A stretch of DNA of 64,000 nt from Chlorobium sp. N1 (GCF_004332115.1 NZ_SJPA01000001.1:1-64000); one strand, 5' to 3'. Positions 27,525-43,021 are shown, numbered from the stretch's first letter. Numbers and translations are program-made. The notes: generated from the letters alone by a model not told the origin.

Positions 27525-29234
27525 GGCCGGAGATCCGCTCGGTCGGCCGCAGGGTTGCGGCCCGGAGGGTTTCGACAGTCGCCCTGATCTCAACCGAGTG
27601 CCTCGCGCGCGTGATTCCCGTATAGAGCAGTTCCCGGGTCAAAAGCGGAGAGTCGGAATCCGGCAGGACCATCAGGACCCCGTCGAACTCCGAGCCCTGG
27701 CTCTTGTGGATGGTTACGGCATAGGCGGTCTCATGACGGGGAAGCCGCTCGGGAGCGACCGCCCGGACCGAGCCGTCGGGTGCCGGGAACCAGACCATCG
27801 GCCCTGTTCCGCCGGGCCCCATGAGGACGATGCCCGTATCGCCGTTGAAAAGACGCATCGAATAGCTGTTTTCCGTCACCATCACAGGCCGGCCGTGATA
27901 GAACGGAGAGGAGCGTTCGATGAGGCCGTGGCGGAGAAGAATCCGCTCAGCGGCGGCATTGAGGCCGTTTACGCCGAGAAGTCCCGGCCCCTCGCGCAGC
28001 GCGGAGAGGATCCGGAACCGCTCGAAAAGTCGAAGCGCATCTCCGCTTTCCCCGGCTTCGAGATACGGACGGTACCCGTCGAGGAGTGCGGCCTCAAGCT
28101 CGCCGTTCCGCCCTTCCCGATCCGTCTCGGCCCCGAAGGGAGGGCGGAGCACGACCCCTCGGCGGCCCTCAAGGATCCCGAGCGCATCCTCGGCACGTCC
28201 CTCGTTGACGGCCCGGGCGAGAAGGCTGATGCCGGCATCGGCGTCGAAACGGTAGTTCCTGCTGAGGAGGGTGATGGAGCCGCTGAGCGGCGAACCCTCC
28301 ACGGCTCCGGCATCGCAGATGTCACCGAGCACGGCGCCGGCCTCGACGGAGGCAAGCTGGTCGGGATCACCGAGCAGGATCAGCCGGCAGCCGGGAGCAA
28401 GGGCGGAAACGAAGGCGTGCATGAGCGGAAGGGCCACCATGGAGGCCTCGTCGACGACGACGGTGTCGAAAGGAAGCGGGCTGCGGGGGCCGTGGCGGAA
28501 CCGCCCCGATCCCGGCACTGCTCCGAGAAGACGGTGGAGGGTCGTGGCTTCGTCGGGGATGGCGCGGCGGGCCGCCTCGCTGCAGTCGAGTCCGGCTTTC
28601 TGGAGCCTCACGGAGTTGCCGAGACGCAGCGCCGCCTTGCCGGTCGGCGCCGCCATGGCGATCCGCCCCCCGCCGAGACCGTCCTCTCCGGCCAGGAGGG
28701 CGAGGATCCTGACGACGGTCGAGGTCTTGCCGGTGCCGGGCCCGCCGGCAAGGACGGAAAAACTCCGTCCGGCCGCGTTCCTCGCCGCCTCCCGCTGCAT
28801 CCCTCCCTCCCCAAACAGCCGGCCGAGGCGGGCCTCGAAGCCCGCAGGATCAGCGAAAGGAGCCGGCTGACGGCATCGATCGAGGATCCGCCGGGCCAGG
28901 TCGGATTCCGCAGCCCAGTAGCGCTGAAGGTAGAGGCGGCTGCCGCGTCCGATCACGAGCGGCGTCCGCTCATCCCCTTCCGAAACCATCCCGCTTTCCT
29001 TCAGCCGGACGAGAAGCCGGCCGAGCTTCGGCACCTCGACACGCCCGCCGGGCATGAGGACCACGGAGCCGGCAACGGCGGCGAGATCGAGACAGACGTC
29101 GCCCCTGCCGACGGCGGCACTGACGAGGGAAGAAAGCGTATAGAGCAGCGGATCGCGGGGAGCGGGCCCGTGGGCGGCGACGAAGGAGGCGAACTGGCGG
29201 TCGATCGGGCGCTGTTCCTCATGGCGGATCTCTC

Positions 29235-29238
<4 letters not shown>
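27499..29238 (-). CDS. recD: Exodeoxyribonuclease V alpha subunit (RecD helicase)
   Basis: The 579-residue superfamily 1B helicase has Walker A SVLAGGPGTGKTSTVVRIL (about 162-180), a Walker B-like FDTVVVDEASMVALPL, LLGDPDQLASVEAGAVLGD, and the C-terminal YAVTIHKSQGSEFDGVL motif V/VI region. It is the 5'-3' motor of the RecBCD complex that processes double-strand ends and loads RecA. It is the last gene of a five-gene operon, overlapping recB by 4 bases, and its 3' end overlaps the convergent 5-oxoprolinase gene. Confidence 0.95.
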
Positions 29239-32836
<3,598 letters not shown>

Positions 32837-32840
<4 letters not shown>

Positions 32841-35800
32841 TTCATCGCCTCCGAATGGTCAAGAACCGGCCGCACGAGGATTTCGGCGAGCCGGCGGAAG
32901 GTATCGAATCCCGCAGCGGCGGGGTCGAGGAACGAGGGCCCGAAACAGCGCATGACCGCCGGGTCGTCTCCCTCCCCCGCTCCGGTGAACCGGGAGGAAA
33001 GCCAGGCCGAACGGGCCTCTTTCAGCGCCTCCGCCTCCCCCTTGTCCCGCTTCCCCTCCCAGGCGAACGAGGTTTCGGGGAAATACGGAAGAGGGGTTCG
33101 GAGCCCCTGCCAGTATCCCTCCAGAAGGCCGAGCAGGAGGGCCTCTGGATCATCGGGCCGGCGGAGGCGGTAGGCGCCGTTTTTCATGATGAGCAGGGTT
33201 TCCGAGGGAAGAGAACCGTCAGCTACGATCGAGAGGACGAGATGGGATATCCAGCTGCGCATACGCTCCTTCGACTTCATGGAGGCAGGCCTCGTAAAAA
33301 GCTGGCAGGCGCTCTGCAGGCCCTCGAGCCGACCCGAGAGGGTGAACGGGCCGCACTGGAGGCTGACGTCCTCGGCCGGGAGGGGACGTCCCGGAGGGAC
33401 AAGCCGCCGGACGGTATCGACAAACCCCGACGCCTCCTCGCTGAGAGCCATGTAGAGCCGCTCACCGCTCGTGCTCGGGGGCAGCACCCCCTCGGCGCGG
33501 AAACGGCTGAGGAACGGTTCATGCTCCTCGCCCTCAAGCATCGCCCCGGCAAGCGCTGCCCTGATGCGGTAAGCCTCCAGCCCGTCGATTTCGAACGGTT
33601 CACGCTCCTCGAGCGGCTGCATCCGCATCGCCCCCTGGAGGCCGAGACGCTCGCGCAGAAAGAATGCCGAAGGGTTGTCGAAGAAGCGCAGAAGATCCCG
33701 CAGCTCCACCCTCCGCATTGATTCCGGCGGCTCCGCGAGCGGTTCCTCCATGAACGCCCCGGCAGGGAATGCCCCGGCCGGCTCCTCTCCTGCAAGGAAG
33801 TTCTCTTCCGAATAGCTGAACAGTGGCCCGTACGCCGAGAAGCAGTCGGGACTGAACGGCTGCAGGCGGTGGCGGAGGGTCAGGATATCTTCGGCACGCT
33901 TCCCTTCAGGAAGGATGAAACCGCGCTCAACGGCGTCCAGCAGTTCGCTGACCAGCACCGAAGGCGGAATGGGGCTGTTGTCCCTGACGCTCTGGCCGAC
34001 ATAGCTGACATAGAGGACGTCACGGGCCGAGAGCAGGGTCTCGAGAAAAAGGTAGCGGTCTTCGACACGCAGCGATCGGTCCCCGCGACGGGGAGAGCGG
34101 GCGATCAGGTCGAAGCCCGGCGCATGGTGCTGGCGCGGGAATGCGCCGTCACCCATGCCGAGCAGCACAACGACCCTGAAAGGGACGCTGCGCATGGGCA
34201 GCATCGAACAGAAGGTGACTCCCCCGGTCATGAACCCGAGCCCCTGCTCCTGCTGCTCGAGCCGTCCCTTCAGCCAGCTGAGGACCACCTCGGGCGGGAC
34301 GGCATCCCTGTAGAGCGAATCGCGGCCGATCTCTCCGAGGCGGTCCAGCACACCCTGCACCGCAAGGAGCTCGCGCTCCCGCTTCTCGTCCACCCGGATG
34401 AATCGTTCGAGCATGCCGGCGAGGAACCCTCGCCACTCCCCAAGGGTGCGCGATGTGGAAAGTCCGCGACGGAACAGCTCGACGGCGTCGATGAAATCGG
34501 CAAAGATGCCGAGCGTTTCGGCCGAACCCCCGTCGAAATCGCCGAAGGGCACTATTGCGCCGAGAGCCGGGTCTTCACCCTCCATGGCGTAGCCGAGCAG
34601 GAGCCGGTCGAGCCCGGCACGCCAGGAGTTCTGGCGGAACGGCGGGAGCTGGTTCTCGAGCCGCTCCTTTTCGTCGATGCCCCATCTGATCCGCGTATCG
34701 ACGATCCAGGCCCGGATAACCGAGAGGGCATCTCCGTCAAGGCCGAAACGGAATGCGACGGGAGGGCTGGAGAGAAGGTCGAACAGCTCCGGAGCCCCTG
34801 TTCTCGCGTGCTGAAGAGCCAGGAGACGCAGGAATGCCGAAGCGACCTCCCCCTCGTTCATCAGCCGGCGGTCGGCGACGGAAAAAGGGATGTGCCGCTC
34901 GCCCGAGATGCCGAACACCGCGGAAACGAACGGAGAATAGGTCTCAATGTCGGGAGCCATCACGACGATGTCCCGGGGAGCCAGGCCCTCGATGGACTCG
35001 AGCATGTCCAGCAGGCGGTCGTGCAGCACCTCGACCTCCCGCTGCGCGGAGTGGCAGGCGTGCACCTGGAGTGAACGGTCGCCCTCCGGGAAAGGCCTCC
35101 GGCCCTCCTCGCCGGTACCGGTGAGGTTCAAAATGTCGCTCTGGACGGCGTGGAGCAGACTGCCGGCCCCTGGATCGACATAACGCTCGCTCCCCCCTCC
35201 CTCTTCGTCGGGAATATCGAGCACCATTTCCGAAAAGTCCCTGCCGATGCGGCCGAGTGAAGCCAGAAGCGGGTTGCCTTCCGTCCGCAGCATCCGCTCG
35301 GCATCCTTCATGCGCGAAAGCGTGCGGCGTGAGACGATGTCCCCCCAGTACTCCCTGGTAGGGCTGAGCAGGAAGAGGTTCACCTCCCGATGTCTTGCAA
35401 GGACTCCGAGGACATCCAAATGGAACTGCGGCAGGTAGGAGATGCCGAAGAGCGATATGCGCCCCGGAAAGACCGAACCGGAAAGGCTTCCGGCACGGAG
35501 GAACTCCTCCTTCAGCTGCCCGCGGTGGCGCCCCCCGAGCGCGGCCGTGATCGTGCGCCAGAGGATCGGCTGCCATGCGTCCGTCCCATCGGGCCCCCCT
35601 CCCGCCTCCCACTCGGCGAGCATGGCCGGGCGGAACAGGGTGTACTGGTCGAAGGTGTCGGCGATCTTCGTCGCCAGCTGGAAGAGGCGGAGCGGGGCCG
35701 AACCGCCCGAAAGATAGCGGCCGAGAACCGCAAACTCCCCCTCGGCAAGCAGGGGCGGAAGAAGCCGCATGATGCTCCAGGCCATCAGCTCGGGATCGTA

Positions 35801-36061
35801 CCGGAGCCGTTCCCCTTCATCCGTATGGAAGGCGGACGCGAAAAGCTCGGAGACGACGGCATTGGGAAACGGATAGCGGGCGCCGGCCCAGACGCCGAGA
35901 CGCCGGGCCAGCTCGATGGAGAGCCAGCGCTGCATGCCGCGGCTCTGAACGACGATCACCTCCTCCTGGAACGGCGAATAAAGCGGCGTTGCATCGATCA
36001 GGGAGGCAAGCATCCCGGCCAGCTCTTCGGTCCTGTTCGAAGCATGGATATTAATGGCCAT
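32837..36061 (-). CDS. recC: Exodeoxyribonuclease V gamma subunit (RecC)
   Basis: The 1074-residue protein resembles RecC: an N-terminal inactivated helicase (IHASNRTEELAGMLASLI, VQSRGMQRWLSIELARRLGVWAG) with LHACHSAQREVEVLHDRLLDML and DIVVMAPDIETYSPFVSAVF, and a C-terminal nuclease-like domain. RecC splits the DNA strands and recognises Chi. The usual ATPase motifs are absent, as expected. It overlaps recB (4 bases) and the SbcC-like gene upstream (11 bases), so end processing by both complexes should be co-expressed. The Chi sequence of this organism cannot be read from the protein. Confidence 0.95.
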
Positions 36062-38771
36062 TGCTTCCGTCCGCCTCCTCTCCGGCCGTCCGCTTCAGAA
36101 GGTGCTGGGTTGCGCCGAGTCCCGCATAGGCCTCCGGGTGGCAGCTGAGGATGATGATCTGGAGACCGTTCGAGGCTGCACGGTCCAACATGCGCTGCAG
36201 GAGCCGGACACGGTCGGGATCGGTATTGGTGAACGCGTCGTCGAATACGACGGGAAGAGAACCGTCGTACCCCTCGGCGAGAAGCTCCGCGATGGAGAGG
36301 CGGACGGCCGCCGACACCTGTTCGCGCATGCCGCCGCTCAGGCTCCCGAACCCGATCGCCTCCCCGCCCCCGCGCTGGATGCGGATGTCGCCGAACGACT
36401 GGCCGCCGTAGGTGACGGAAGCTTCAAGGTCGGGCCCGAACATGGTGCGGAGGTAGCCGGAGATCTTCAGGGCAAGCGGCCGGCTGAAGCGCCGGGCGTC
36501 TTCGGCCTGCTCCTGGCGGTAGAGATCGTAAAGAAGCCTGGATGCGCGGGAGCGTCGTTCCACTGCAGCGAAATGCTCACGGGCCCGCTCAGCCCGCCGG
36601 GCGGCCGAAAGCAGCGAGGCGGCGGGATCGTCGGAACCGTCGCGCTCCAGCCGGGCCCGGAACCCGGCAGCACGCTCACGGCACTCCCGCTGCGCTTCAT
36701 GATTGCGCTCGATCGCCCTTTCGCAGCGCTGCATGCTCTCCCTGAGCTCGTCGGGCTGCAGTTCGGAAAGACTCTTCCCCAATGCCTCCAGTGCGGCCGC
36801 GGCGCGGCTCCGCTCTTGCCTGGCCGCCAGAAGCGCTTCCTGAAGCCCCGCTTCACCGCCGTGGCGGATCAGGAGCCGTTCCAGCTCGCCGTTGCGGTCC
36901 AGGAACACCTGTCGCCGTGACTGCGCATCCTCGGTCTTCGTCTGCAACCCTTTCTGGAGCCGCTGCAGCGAAGTCGTCCGTTCGCCCAGGGATTCGCGGG
37001 CCGCTTTTTCAGCCGCATCAGCCTCAGCGAGACGCCCCTTCATCTTCTCGACAAGTGTTCGTGCCTCGGCGGCATCGAGCGGCGGGCTCGGCGTTTCGAA
37101 ACGCTCCGCTGCGGCGCGCGCGGACTCCATGTCGCGGAAAGCCGATGCACACCGATCACGCAGCCGTCCTTCGGGATCGAGCGCCTTCAGCGACGCCTCG
37201 GCGCCTTTGAGCTCTCCCAGCAGGTGCTCGCGTCGCTCGTTGACCTTGCCGGCCGCGTCCAGCGAATCGATGCCGAGGGCGTCAAGCCGGCTCCGGAGCC
37301 GCTCCCTTACCGATACCGCATTGGCCCGGGCCTCAAGAAGGCGATTGCCGCCTCCGGGCGTGATCATGAAACGGAACCTGCCCCCGGCCTCGATTTCGGA
37401 AGCCTCGTCGAGCAGGACCGATCCGCCGGTTTCGACGGCCTTCCCCCCGATCCGGACCGAACCGTCGCTCTCCAGCACCGTCACGCCCGAAGCCATGGCC
37501 TGCAGCGACGCGTCGGCACGCTCGAGCTCGAGGGTGATTCTCTGCAGGCCCGCCAGCGCCTCGGCGTCAACGGCGGGAAGCGATGAAATCTCCCGCTGGA
37601 ACTCTCCGAGCTTCGCCTCGTAGCCGACAACCTGCCGCTCGAGACCCGACAGCTGCCGGGAGGCCTCTTCAGCCGCAAAGAACGCAGCCCAGGAACGGGC
37701 GGCCTCAAGGGCCCGCTCAGCCTCGGACTTCGATATTGCGGCAGCGCCGGAGCGTTCCTCAATGGCACGAAATCCCGCCATCTCTTCCGAAACCCTTCGA
37801 TGCAGCTCCCCGAGCTCCGTTTCATCGGGAGCGAGGGCCTGCTGCAGGCGAGCGACCTCATCCGTCAGCTCCGCGACCCGGCTGTTTGCTCCTTCAAGCG
37901 CGGAGAGCGGCACCTCGGCAAGCTTCAGGGCCTGTCCGGCGAGGATGATCTCCTTTTCGAGTTCGTTGACCCGGACCCGTGCGGCAGCGGTTTCCTCCCG
38001 CTCCCGGCGGAGCAGGCCGTCGGATTCGACGAGCCGCCGGAGCTCCGACGAGGCATCTTCGATGCCCCGGATGGCCTCGATCAAGCGCTCATGCGCCTGG
38101 GACGCCTGACTCAGGCGCTCTTCTGCCGCATCGCGCTCCTCCAGTGATGCTTTCAGCTCCGAGCCCGCTTTCGGCATGCCCGTCGCCGTAAAGAACTTCA
38201 GGTACCGCTCTTCGACCGCCCTGAAGATCCCGCTGTCGGCATCGGACTGCGCAACGACGGCACCACCCTCTTCCTGGAGGCGCTGCATGAGCCGGTCCTG
38301 TTCCTGGGAGGCCCCGAGGGAGGGATCCTCCATCCCCTGGCCCTGCCATACCCAGAGATGCGCCCACTGCTCCCGAAGCCGCTCTCTTGAAACCCGCTGC
38401 AGCATGCCGACTCCGAGGAGCGAGGCAAGGCGGATTTCGGCCTCGTCGCCCCGCCATGCGGCGCCTCCGGCTTCCGTAAGCTGGACGGTGCCCGAAGAAC
38501 CGGAAAAACGTTTTTCGAGATGGTAGCGCCGGCCCCCGGCCTCGAAATCGATCTCGACCTCGGGCGCCGGTGCAGGACGAAGCGGAAGCATCGACTGGCG
38601 GACCTCGCCCGTCACCCTGGCCTTGAGGAAAAGACCGTGGTGGAGCGCTTCGGCGAAGGTGCTCTTGCCGGTTTCGTTTGCGCCGCCGACCAGCGTGCGC
38701 AGGGGATCGAACACCACCCGGGTCTCGCGATGGACGCGGTAGTTGCGGACGGTCGCGGAAATCAGCCTCAT
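36051..38771 (-). CDS. SbcC/Rad50-like (YhaN-type) coiled-coil ATPase without a zinc hook
   Basis: The 906-residue protein has an N-terminal ATPase half with a Walker A VGGANETGKSTFAEALHHG (about 28-46). Long coiled-coil heptads follow (about 200-740), and the C-terminal half has the signature LSGGMREQVSAAVRLSIAE, Walker B LPVVFDDAFTNTDPDRV and an H-loop IIILSCHPE. No CxxC zinc hook is present in the middle of the coil, and it is shorter than E. coli SbcC (about 1050). It pairs with the SbcD-like nuclease encoded just upstream (4-base overlap) and overlaps recC. It probably tethers or trims DNA ends; YhaN-like is my best subfamily guess. Confidence 0.85.
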   Translation of the reverse strand: MRLISATVRNYRVHRETRVVFDPLRTLVGGANETGKSTFAEALHHGLFLKARVTGEVRQSMLPLRPAPAPEVEIDFEAGGRRYHLEKRFSGSSGTVQLTEAGGAAWRGDEAEIRLASLLGVGMLQRVSRERLREQWAHLWVWQGQGMEDPSLGASQEQDRLMQRLQEEGGAVVAQSDADSGIFRAVEERYLKFFTATGMPKAGSELKASLEERDAAEERLSQASQAHERLIEAIRGIEDASSELRRLVESDGLLRREREETAAARVRVNELEKEIILAGQALKLAEVPLSALEGANSRVAELTDEVARLQQALAPDETELGELHRRVSEEMAGFRAIEERSGAAAISKSEAERALEAARSWAAFFAAEEASRQLSGLERQVVGYEAKLGEFQREISSLPAVDAEALAGLQRITLELERADASLQAMASGVTVLESDGSVRIGGKAVETGGSVLLDEASEIEAGGRFRFMITPGGGNRLLEARANAVSVRERLRSRLDALGIDSLDAAGKVNERREHLLGELKGAEASLKALDPEGRLRDRCASAFRDMESARAAAERFETPSPPLDAAEARTLVEKMKGRLAEADAAEKAARESLGERTTSLQRLQKGLQTKTEDAQSRRQVFLDRNGELERLLIRHGGEAGLQEALLAARQERSRAAAALEALGKSLSELQPDELRESMQRCERAIERNHEAQRECRERAAGFRARLERDGSDDPAASLLSAARRAERAREHFAAVERRSRASRLLYDLYRQEQAEDARRFSRPLALKISGYLRTMFGPDLEASVTYGGQSFGDIRIQRGGGEAIGFGSLSGGMREQVSAAVRLSIAELLAEGYDGSLPVVFDDAFTNTDPDRVRLLQRMLDRAASNGLQIIILSCHPEAYAGLGATQHLLKRTAGEEADGSNGH

Positions 38772-39943
38772 CGTGCACCCTCCCCGAGGAAAAGTCCGTA
38801 GAGATCCCTGAGGGCGAGGGCCGCAGGCTCGGCATCGTCACCCCCGTCTTCGACCATCTGCACGAGCCGCCCGGCGACCCGTGCCGTCAGGGGATCGGCG
38901 CCGTTTCCGGCAAGCGCTTCGATCTCGGCCGGGCCCGGAGCCGTCTGGACCCGGTTCCTGAGCTTCAGGCGCAACAGGCGCGCATCAAGGGATTCGAGCA
39001 TCCTCTCGAGCTGAACGGATGCCTCGATGCCGAGCGATCCTTCGAGCGTGAGCTCGAGCAGGAAGCGGCCCGGCTCTCGCCCGAAGAGCGCATCGAGCCT
39101 TGTCGAAAGCAGCCCGACGTCGCCGTCGGCGCCGAAGGTGAACTCCTCCGCCGCCCAGCCGAGCCGGGAGGTAGGCAGGACCTCAACCTTCGGCACTCCT
39201 CCCCGCCCGACCTCCACCAGCAGGATGTTGCCGGGCACGTTCTCCTCGCCCCTGCTGAAACGGTCCTGCTCCGGGGTACCGGAGTACCAGGCCTTCGGGC
39301 CCACCTGCTTGGTCCCGTGCCAGTCGCCGAGGGCCAGGTAGTCGAACGCTGCGTCGGGAAGGCGTGTGAGGTCGATATGGCTGGAAACGATCCCGGCAAG
39401 CCGGTCGTCGTCATCGGAGGAACCGAACTCCTGCGTGCTGCCGTGCGCCATGATGATGCGCACCCGCTCGTCTCCTGAGCCAGAGAACGCCAGGGGGTCG
39501 CGGAGCCAGGAAAGGGGGTCGGCGACCGCGTTTCGATGGAGCAGCGGGCAGGGAAAGACGACGGCCCCGGGAAGTTCATAGGGCCGCTCTTCAAGGAGGA
39601 CGGTGAGGTTGGCTGCGAGGGCGTCGCGTTCGGCCTGAAAGAAACGCTGGGTCCAGATGGATCCGGGGCCGCCGTGGTCGTGGTTTCCGGGGATGACGAG
39701 AACGGGGACCGGAATGCTGCCGATGGCTCCGCATGCGGCCGAGACGGTCGCCCGGTCGGGGGTCAGCGAGTCGAACAGGTCTCCGGAGACGAGGACGAAG
39801 GAAGCGTTTTCACGTGTTGCGGCCTCCCCGATCCTCCTGACCGCCTCGATACGCTCCCTCGAAACGAGGGCGCGCTTGTCGGGATCGCCGATGCCGGCAA
39901 AGGGCTTGCCGAGCTGCCAGTCGGCGGTGTGGATGAATTTCAT
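38768..39943 (-). CDS. SbcD/Mre11-like (YhaO-type) metallophosphoesterase nuclease
   Basis: I chose the ATG at 39943 because the family begins [15 protein letters not shown]; a TTG eight codons upstream is possible. The 391-residue protein has the calcineurin-like nuclease motifs: [38 protein letters not shown] and YLALGDWHG. It would act with the SbcC-like ATPase as a two-metal exo/endonuclease on hairpins and blocked ends. It is the first gene of the five-gene operon ending in recCBD. No ribosome-binding site is visible at either start. Confidence 0.88.
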   Translation of the reverse strand: MKFIHTADWQLGKPFAGIGDPDKRALVSRERIEAVRRIGEAATRENASFVLVSGDLFDSLTPDRATVSAACGAIGSIPVPVLVIPGNHDHGGPGSIWTQRFFQAERDALAANLTVLLEERPYELPGAVVFPCPLLHRNAVADPLSWLRDPLAFSGSGDERVRIIMAHGSTQEFGSSDDDDRLAGIVSSHIDLTRLPDAAFDYLALGDWHGTKQVGPKAWYSGTPEQDRFSRGEENVPGNILLVEVGRGGVPKVEVLPTSRLGWAAEEFTFGADGDVGLLSTRLDALFGREPGRFLLELTLEGSLGIEASVQLERMLESLDARLLRLKLRNRVQTAPGPAEIEALAGNGADPLTARVAGRLVQMVEDGGDDAEPAALALRDLYGLFLGEGAR

Positions 39944-40266
39944 CTCGGACGGAGGAACGCTTGACAATAATGGGAAAACGGGACGCCACTCTAACGGTAA
40001 CCAAATTACTGCGCCGCTGCAAGCGCTCCGTACCGGTGGGGCGGAGATGCAGCAAAGTCAAGGTACGGCAGCGGATGGGACAAAGCCTGTCCTATCCCGG
40101 GATCACCTGCAAAAAAGGGGCCGCCGGAAAGCCGCAACCGGCCGGCCTGACGAATCGATCCTGCGATTTACGCCAAGAAATCCTATATTCCGACCGACCG
40201 GACCGGATCCGGCATGCAATTTCCCGCCGCTCCCCCGTGGCGCCCCAGCCAACATCAACGTCCCCT
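39944..40266. other. Intergenic region between the nuclease operon and the DEAD-box gene
   Basis: These 323 bases hold the divergent promoters of the SbcD-like operon and the helicase gene. A TATATT at 40184-40189 could be a -10 for the helicase gene, but no matching -35 is seen. I found no RNA gene, terminator or coding frame that I would defend. Confidence 0.5.
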
Positions 40267-41523
40267 ATGAAATTCAGCTCACTCCACATCATCGAACCGA
40301 TCCTCCGCGCACTCGAGGAGGAAGGATACAGCCACCCCACCCCCATACAGGCCGAAGCCATACCGCTCATCCTCAAGGGTTCCGACCTGCTCGGATGCGC
40401 ACAGACCGGAACCGGAAAGACCGCGGCATTCTCGATCCCGATCCTGCAGCTGCTCCGCCAGCGCAAGGCGGTCGACCCGGCACGCAAGATCAGAAGCCTC
40501 ATCGTCACCCCGACCCGTGAACTGGCCATACAGATCGGAGAAAGCCTCTCGGCATACGGTCGCCATACCGGCATCACCAACACGGTCATCTTCGGCGGCG
40601 TCGGCCAGAACCCTCAGGTCACCGCCCTCAAGCGCGGCGTCGACGTGCTGGTTGCGACTCCCGGCCGACTGCTCGACCTCATGAACCAGGGGTTCCTGCA
40701 CCTGAACAATATCGAGATCCTCGTGCTCGACGAAGCCGACCGCATGCTCGACATGGGCTTCATCCACGACATCCGCAAAATCCTGGCAGCCGTGCCGAAA
40801 GACCGCCAGTCGCTCTTCTTCTCGGCGACCATGCCCCCCGAAATCCAGAAACTGGCCGCAACCATCCTCCACCACCCCGCCAAGGTCACCGTCACCCCGG
40901 TATCCTCGACGGTCGAGATCATCAACCAGCAGGTCTACTTTGTCGACCGGGGCAACAAGAGCAAGCTGCTCGTCCACCTGCTCCAGAACCCCGAGATCAG
41001 GACCGTGCTCGTCTTCACACGCACGAAGCACGGGGCAGACAAGGTGGTCCGACACCTCCAGAAACACGACATCACGGCAGAAGCCATCCACGGCAACAAA
41101 GCGCAGAACGCCCGGCAGCGGGCACTGTCGAACTTCAAGTCGCAGAAAACCCGCGTGCTGGTCGCCACCGACATCGCCGCAAGGGGCATCGACGTCGACG
41201 AGCTGGAGTGGGTCATCAACTACGAAATGTCGAACGTCGCCGAAACCTATGTGCACCGCATCGGCCGCACCGGTCGTGCGGGCTCTGCCGGCACGGCGAT
41301 CTCATTCTGCGACGCCGAGGAGAAGGAGTACCTGCGCGATGTGGAAAAACTCATCGCCAAAAGCATTCCCGTCGTCGAAGGCCACCCCTTTCCCCTGATG
41401 GACCACAACCCGGTCAAGATCATACAGGAGCAGGGACGCGGCCGCAGCGGGCATGCAAAGCCGAGGACGCAGGGCGGCGGAAAGCAGAACCAGCGCCCTG
41501 CAGGCGCCGGCAGACGCCGCTAA
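40267..41523 (+). CDS. DEAD-box ATP-dependent RNA helicase (RhlE type)
   Basis: The start is the ATG at 40267; the earlier in-frame start lies in non-coding sequence. The 418-residue protein has all DEAD-box motifs: Q motif [79 protein letters not shown] and [11 protein letters not shown] short Arg/Gly-rich tail follows ([20 protein letters not shown]), typical of RhlE-like proteins that remodel structured RNA in ribosome assembly or mRNA decay. A GC hairpin (41543-41568) after the stop may be a weak terminator. Confidence 0.94.
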   Translation: MKFSSLHIIEPILRALEEEGYSHPTPIQAEAIPLILKGSDLLGCAQTGTGKTAAFSIPILQLLRQRKAVDPARKIRSLIVTPTRELAIQIGESLSAYGRHTGITNTVIFGGVGQNPQVTALKRGVDVLVATPGRLLDLMNQGFLHLNNIEILVLDEADRMLDMGFIHDIRKILAAVPKDRQSLFFSATMPPEIQKLAATILHHPAKVTVTPVSSTVEIINQQVYFVDRGNKSKLLVHLLQNPEIRTVLVFTRTKHGADKVVRHLQKHDITAEAIHGNKAQNARQRALSNFKSQKTRVLVATDIAARGIDVDELEWVINYEMSNVAETYVHRIGRTGRAGSAGTAISFCDAEEKEYLRDVEKLIAKSIPVVEGHPFPLMDHNPVKIIQEQGRGRSGHAKPRTQGGGKQNQRPAGAGRRR

Positions 41524-41542
41524 AACATGTAGAACCGGCTGC

Positions 41543-41568
41543 CGGGCGGGAGCTTTCGCACCCGCCCG
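41543..41568 (+). terminator. Possible terminator hairpin after the DEAD-box gene
   Basis: CGGGCGGG (41543-41550) and CCCGCCCG (41561-41568) form a perfect 8-bp GC stem with a 10-base loop, 20 bases after the stop. No T-run follows, so intrinsic termination is uncertain. Confidence 0.4.
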
Positions 41569-41809
41569 CACGACCGAAGCCTGACCTCCCCCCTCCTCTT
41601 TTCTCCCCGACATCCCTCGAAATCCAAGGAGCGCGTCGAAACCGCCGACGCCCGCGGCTCCCGCGCATATCGCGGTACTGCCGACGCCGGCCCTGCATGG
41701 AGCGGTGTTCCGCTGCCACCCTATCCCTCTCCCTTCCTGGCGTTTACTTTGTTTATTAAAGTTCTTTATTCAACACGAAACATAAAGGAACCGGAAGCGG
41801 AGGCATCGC

Positions 41810-43021
41810 TCAGCCTTCCTCCTCTCCGTCCTCCCGGACCATGAGTTCGCCGGGGATCCTGCGGGCGACCTTGGCGCCCAGCCTGCGGATGTCGTCCACC
41901 CTGCCGACGAGATTGCCCTTCCCCTCGCTCAGACGGCGCAGGGCGAGATCAAACGCTTCGCTCACCCCGCCGAGTTTCTTGCGGGCGTCGAGAAGCGCCT
42001 CGGCGACGAGCACGACCTGGTCGTGGATCTTCCCCGCCTTTTCGGCGATTTTCTCCGCGTTCCGGTTCTCGTTCTCCCGCCTCCATATCTGCGCAATCAG
42101 CTTCAGGGTGATCATGAGCGTCGCCGGGCCGCAGATCACGACGTTCCTGCCGGAAAGGTCGTAGATGATCTCAGGATCCCCCTGCATCGCCGCCTGCCAG
42201 GCCGGCTCGACGGGAATGCACATGATGATGAAGTCGAGCGTTTTGTTGCCGCCGATCCATGAGTAGTCCTTCTGCTCGAGCTCGGCGATATGGCGCTTCA
42301 CGGAATCGACATGCTCACGCAGGGCCTCCGCCCTTTCGGCTCCGTCGTCGAGCGCGACGTAGCGGTCGAAAGCCGTAAGGGAGACCTTGGCGTCGACGAC
42401 GATGCTCTTGCCGCCGGGAACATGTACCATGAAATCGGGACGCATGAGACGGCCCTCCTCGTCGCGATAGCTCTTTTGGGCACTGTATTCACGCCCCTCC
42501 TCGAGACCGGACGACTCAAAGATGCGCTCGATGACCAGCTCTCCCCAGTCGCCCTGGGCCTTGGACTCGCCCTTGATGGCACGCGCCAGGTTGTTGGCCT
42601 CGTCGCTCACCCGGCTGTTGAGCGTCATGAGCTGCTGCACCTGCTCGCGCAGCTGGCCGGAAAGCTCGACGTCTTTCATGTGCACCTCGTCCACCCTGCG
42701 CCGGAAGCCCTCGAGCTGCTCTCGAAGGGGCTGGAGCAGGGCGTCCATCCTTGCCCGGGAGTCCTCGCCGAGAGCCCGGCCGCGCTCGTCGAGCATCCGG
42801 CGTGAAAGGTTTTCGAAAGCCTCCTGCAGACGGGCTTCCGAGGCTTCGAGATAGCCGGACTGACCGGAGGCCCGGTTCCGCTCGAACTCCAGTTCGGCCT
42901 CGAGTTTCGCCTTCTCGATGCGCAGGGCCTCGAGGTCGCCGGCGTCGCCGGCGATGCGGCGGACAGCGATCGCAAGCAGGATGAGAAGAAGCAGGAAGAG
43001 GGCTGAAAGGAGGACGGTCAT
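41810..43021 (-). CDS. rmuC: RmuC-family DNA recombination protein
   Basis: The 403-residue protein has an N-terminal membrane anchor (LLSALFLLLLILLAIAV), a coiled coil (about 25-140) and the RmuC core with QGDWGELVIERIFESSGL, RPDFMVHVPGGKSIVVDAK and SLTAFDRYVA. The core is a nuclease-like PD-(D/E)XK relative. RmuC limits short-repeat inversions and is thought to cut or hold aberrant DNA structures at the membrane. It fits the DNA-repair theme of the preceding operon but is on its own transcript, followed downstream by the DEAD-box helicase on the other strand. Confidence 0.92.
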   Translation of the reverse strand: MTVLLSALFLLLLILLAIAVRRIAGDAGDLEALRIEKAKLEAELEFERNRASGQSGYLEASEARLQEAFENLSRRMLDERGRALGEDSRARMDALLQPLREQLEGFRRRVDEVHMKDVELSGQLREQVQQLMTLNSRVSDEANNLARAIKGESKAQGDWGELVIERIFESSGLEEGREYSAQKSYRDEEGRLMRPDFMVHVPGGKSIVVDAKVSLTAFDRYVALDDGAERAEALREHVDSVKRHIAELEQKDYSWIGGNKTLDFIIMCIPVEPAWQAAMQGDPEIIYDLSGRNVVICGPATLMITLKLIAQIWRRENENRNAEKIAEKAGKIHDQVVLVAEALLDARKKLGGVSEAFDLALRRLSEGKGNLVGRVDDIRRLGAKVARRIPGELMVREDGEEEG

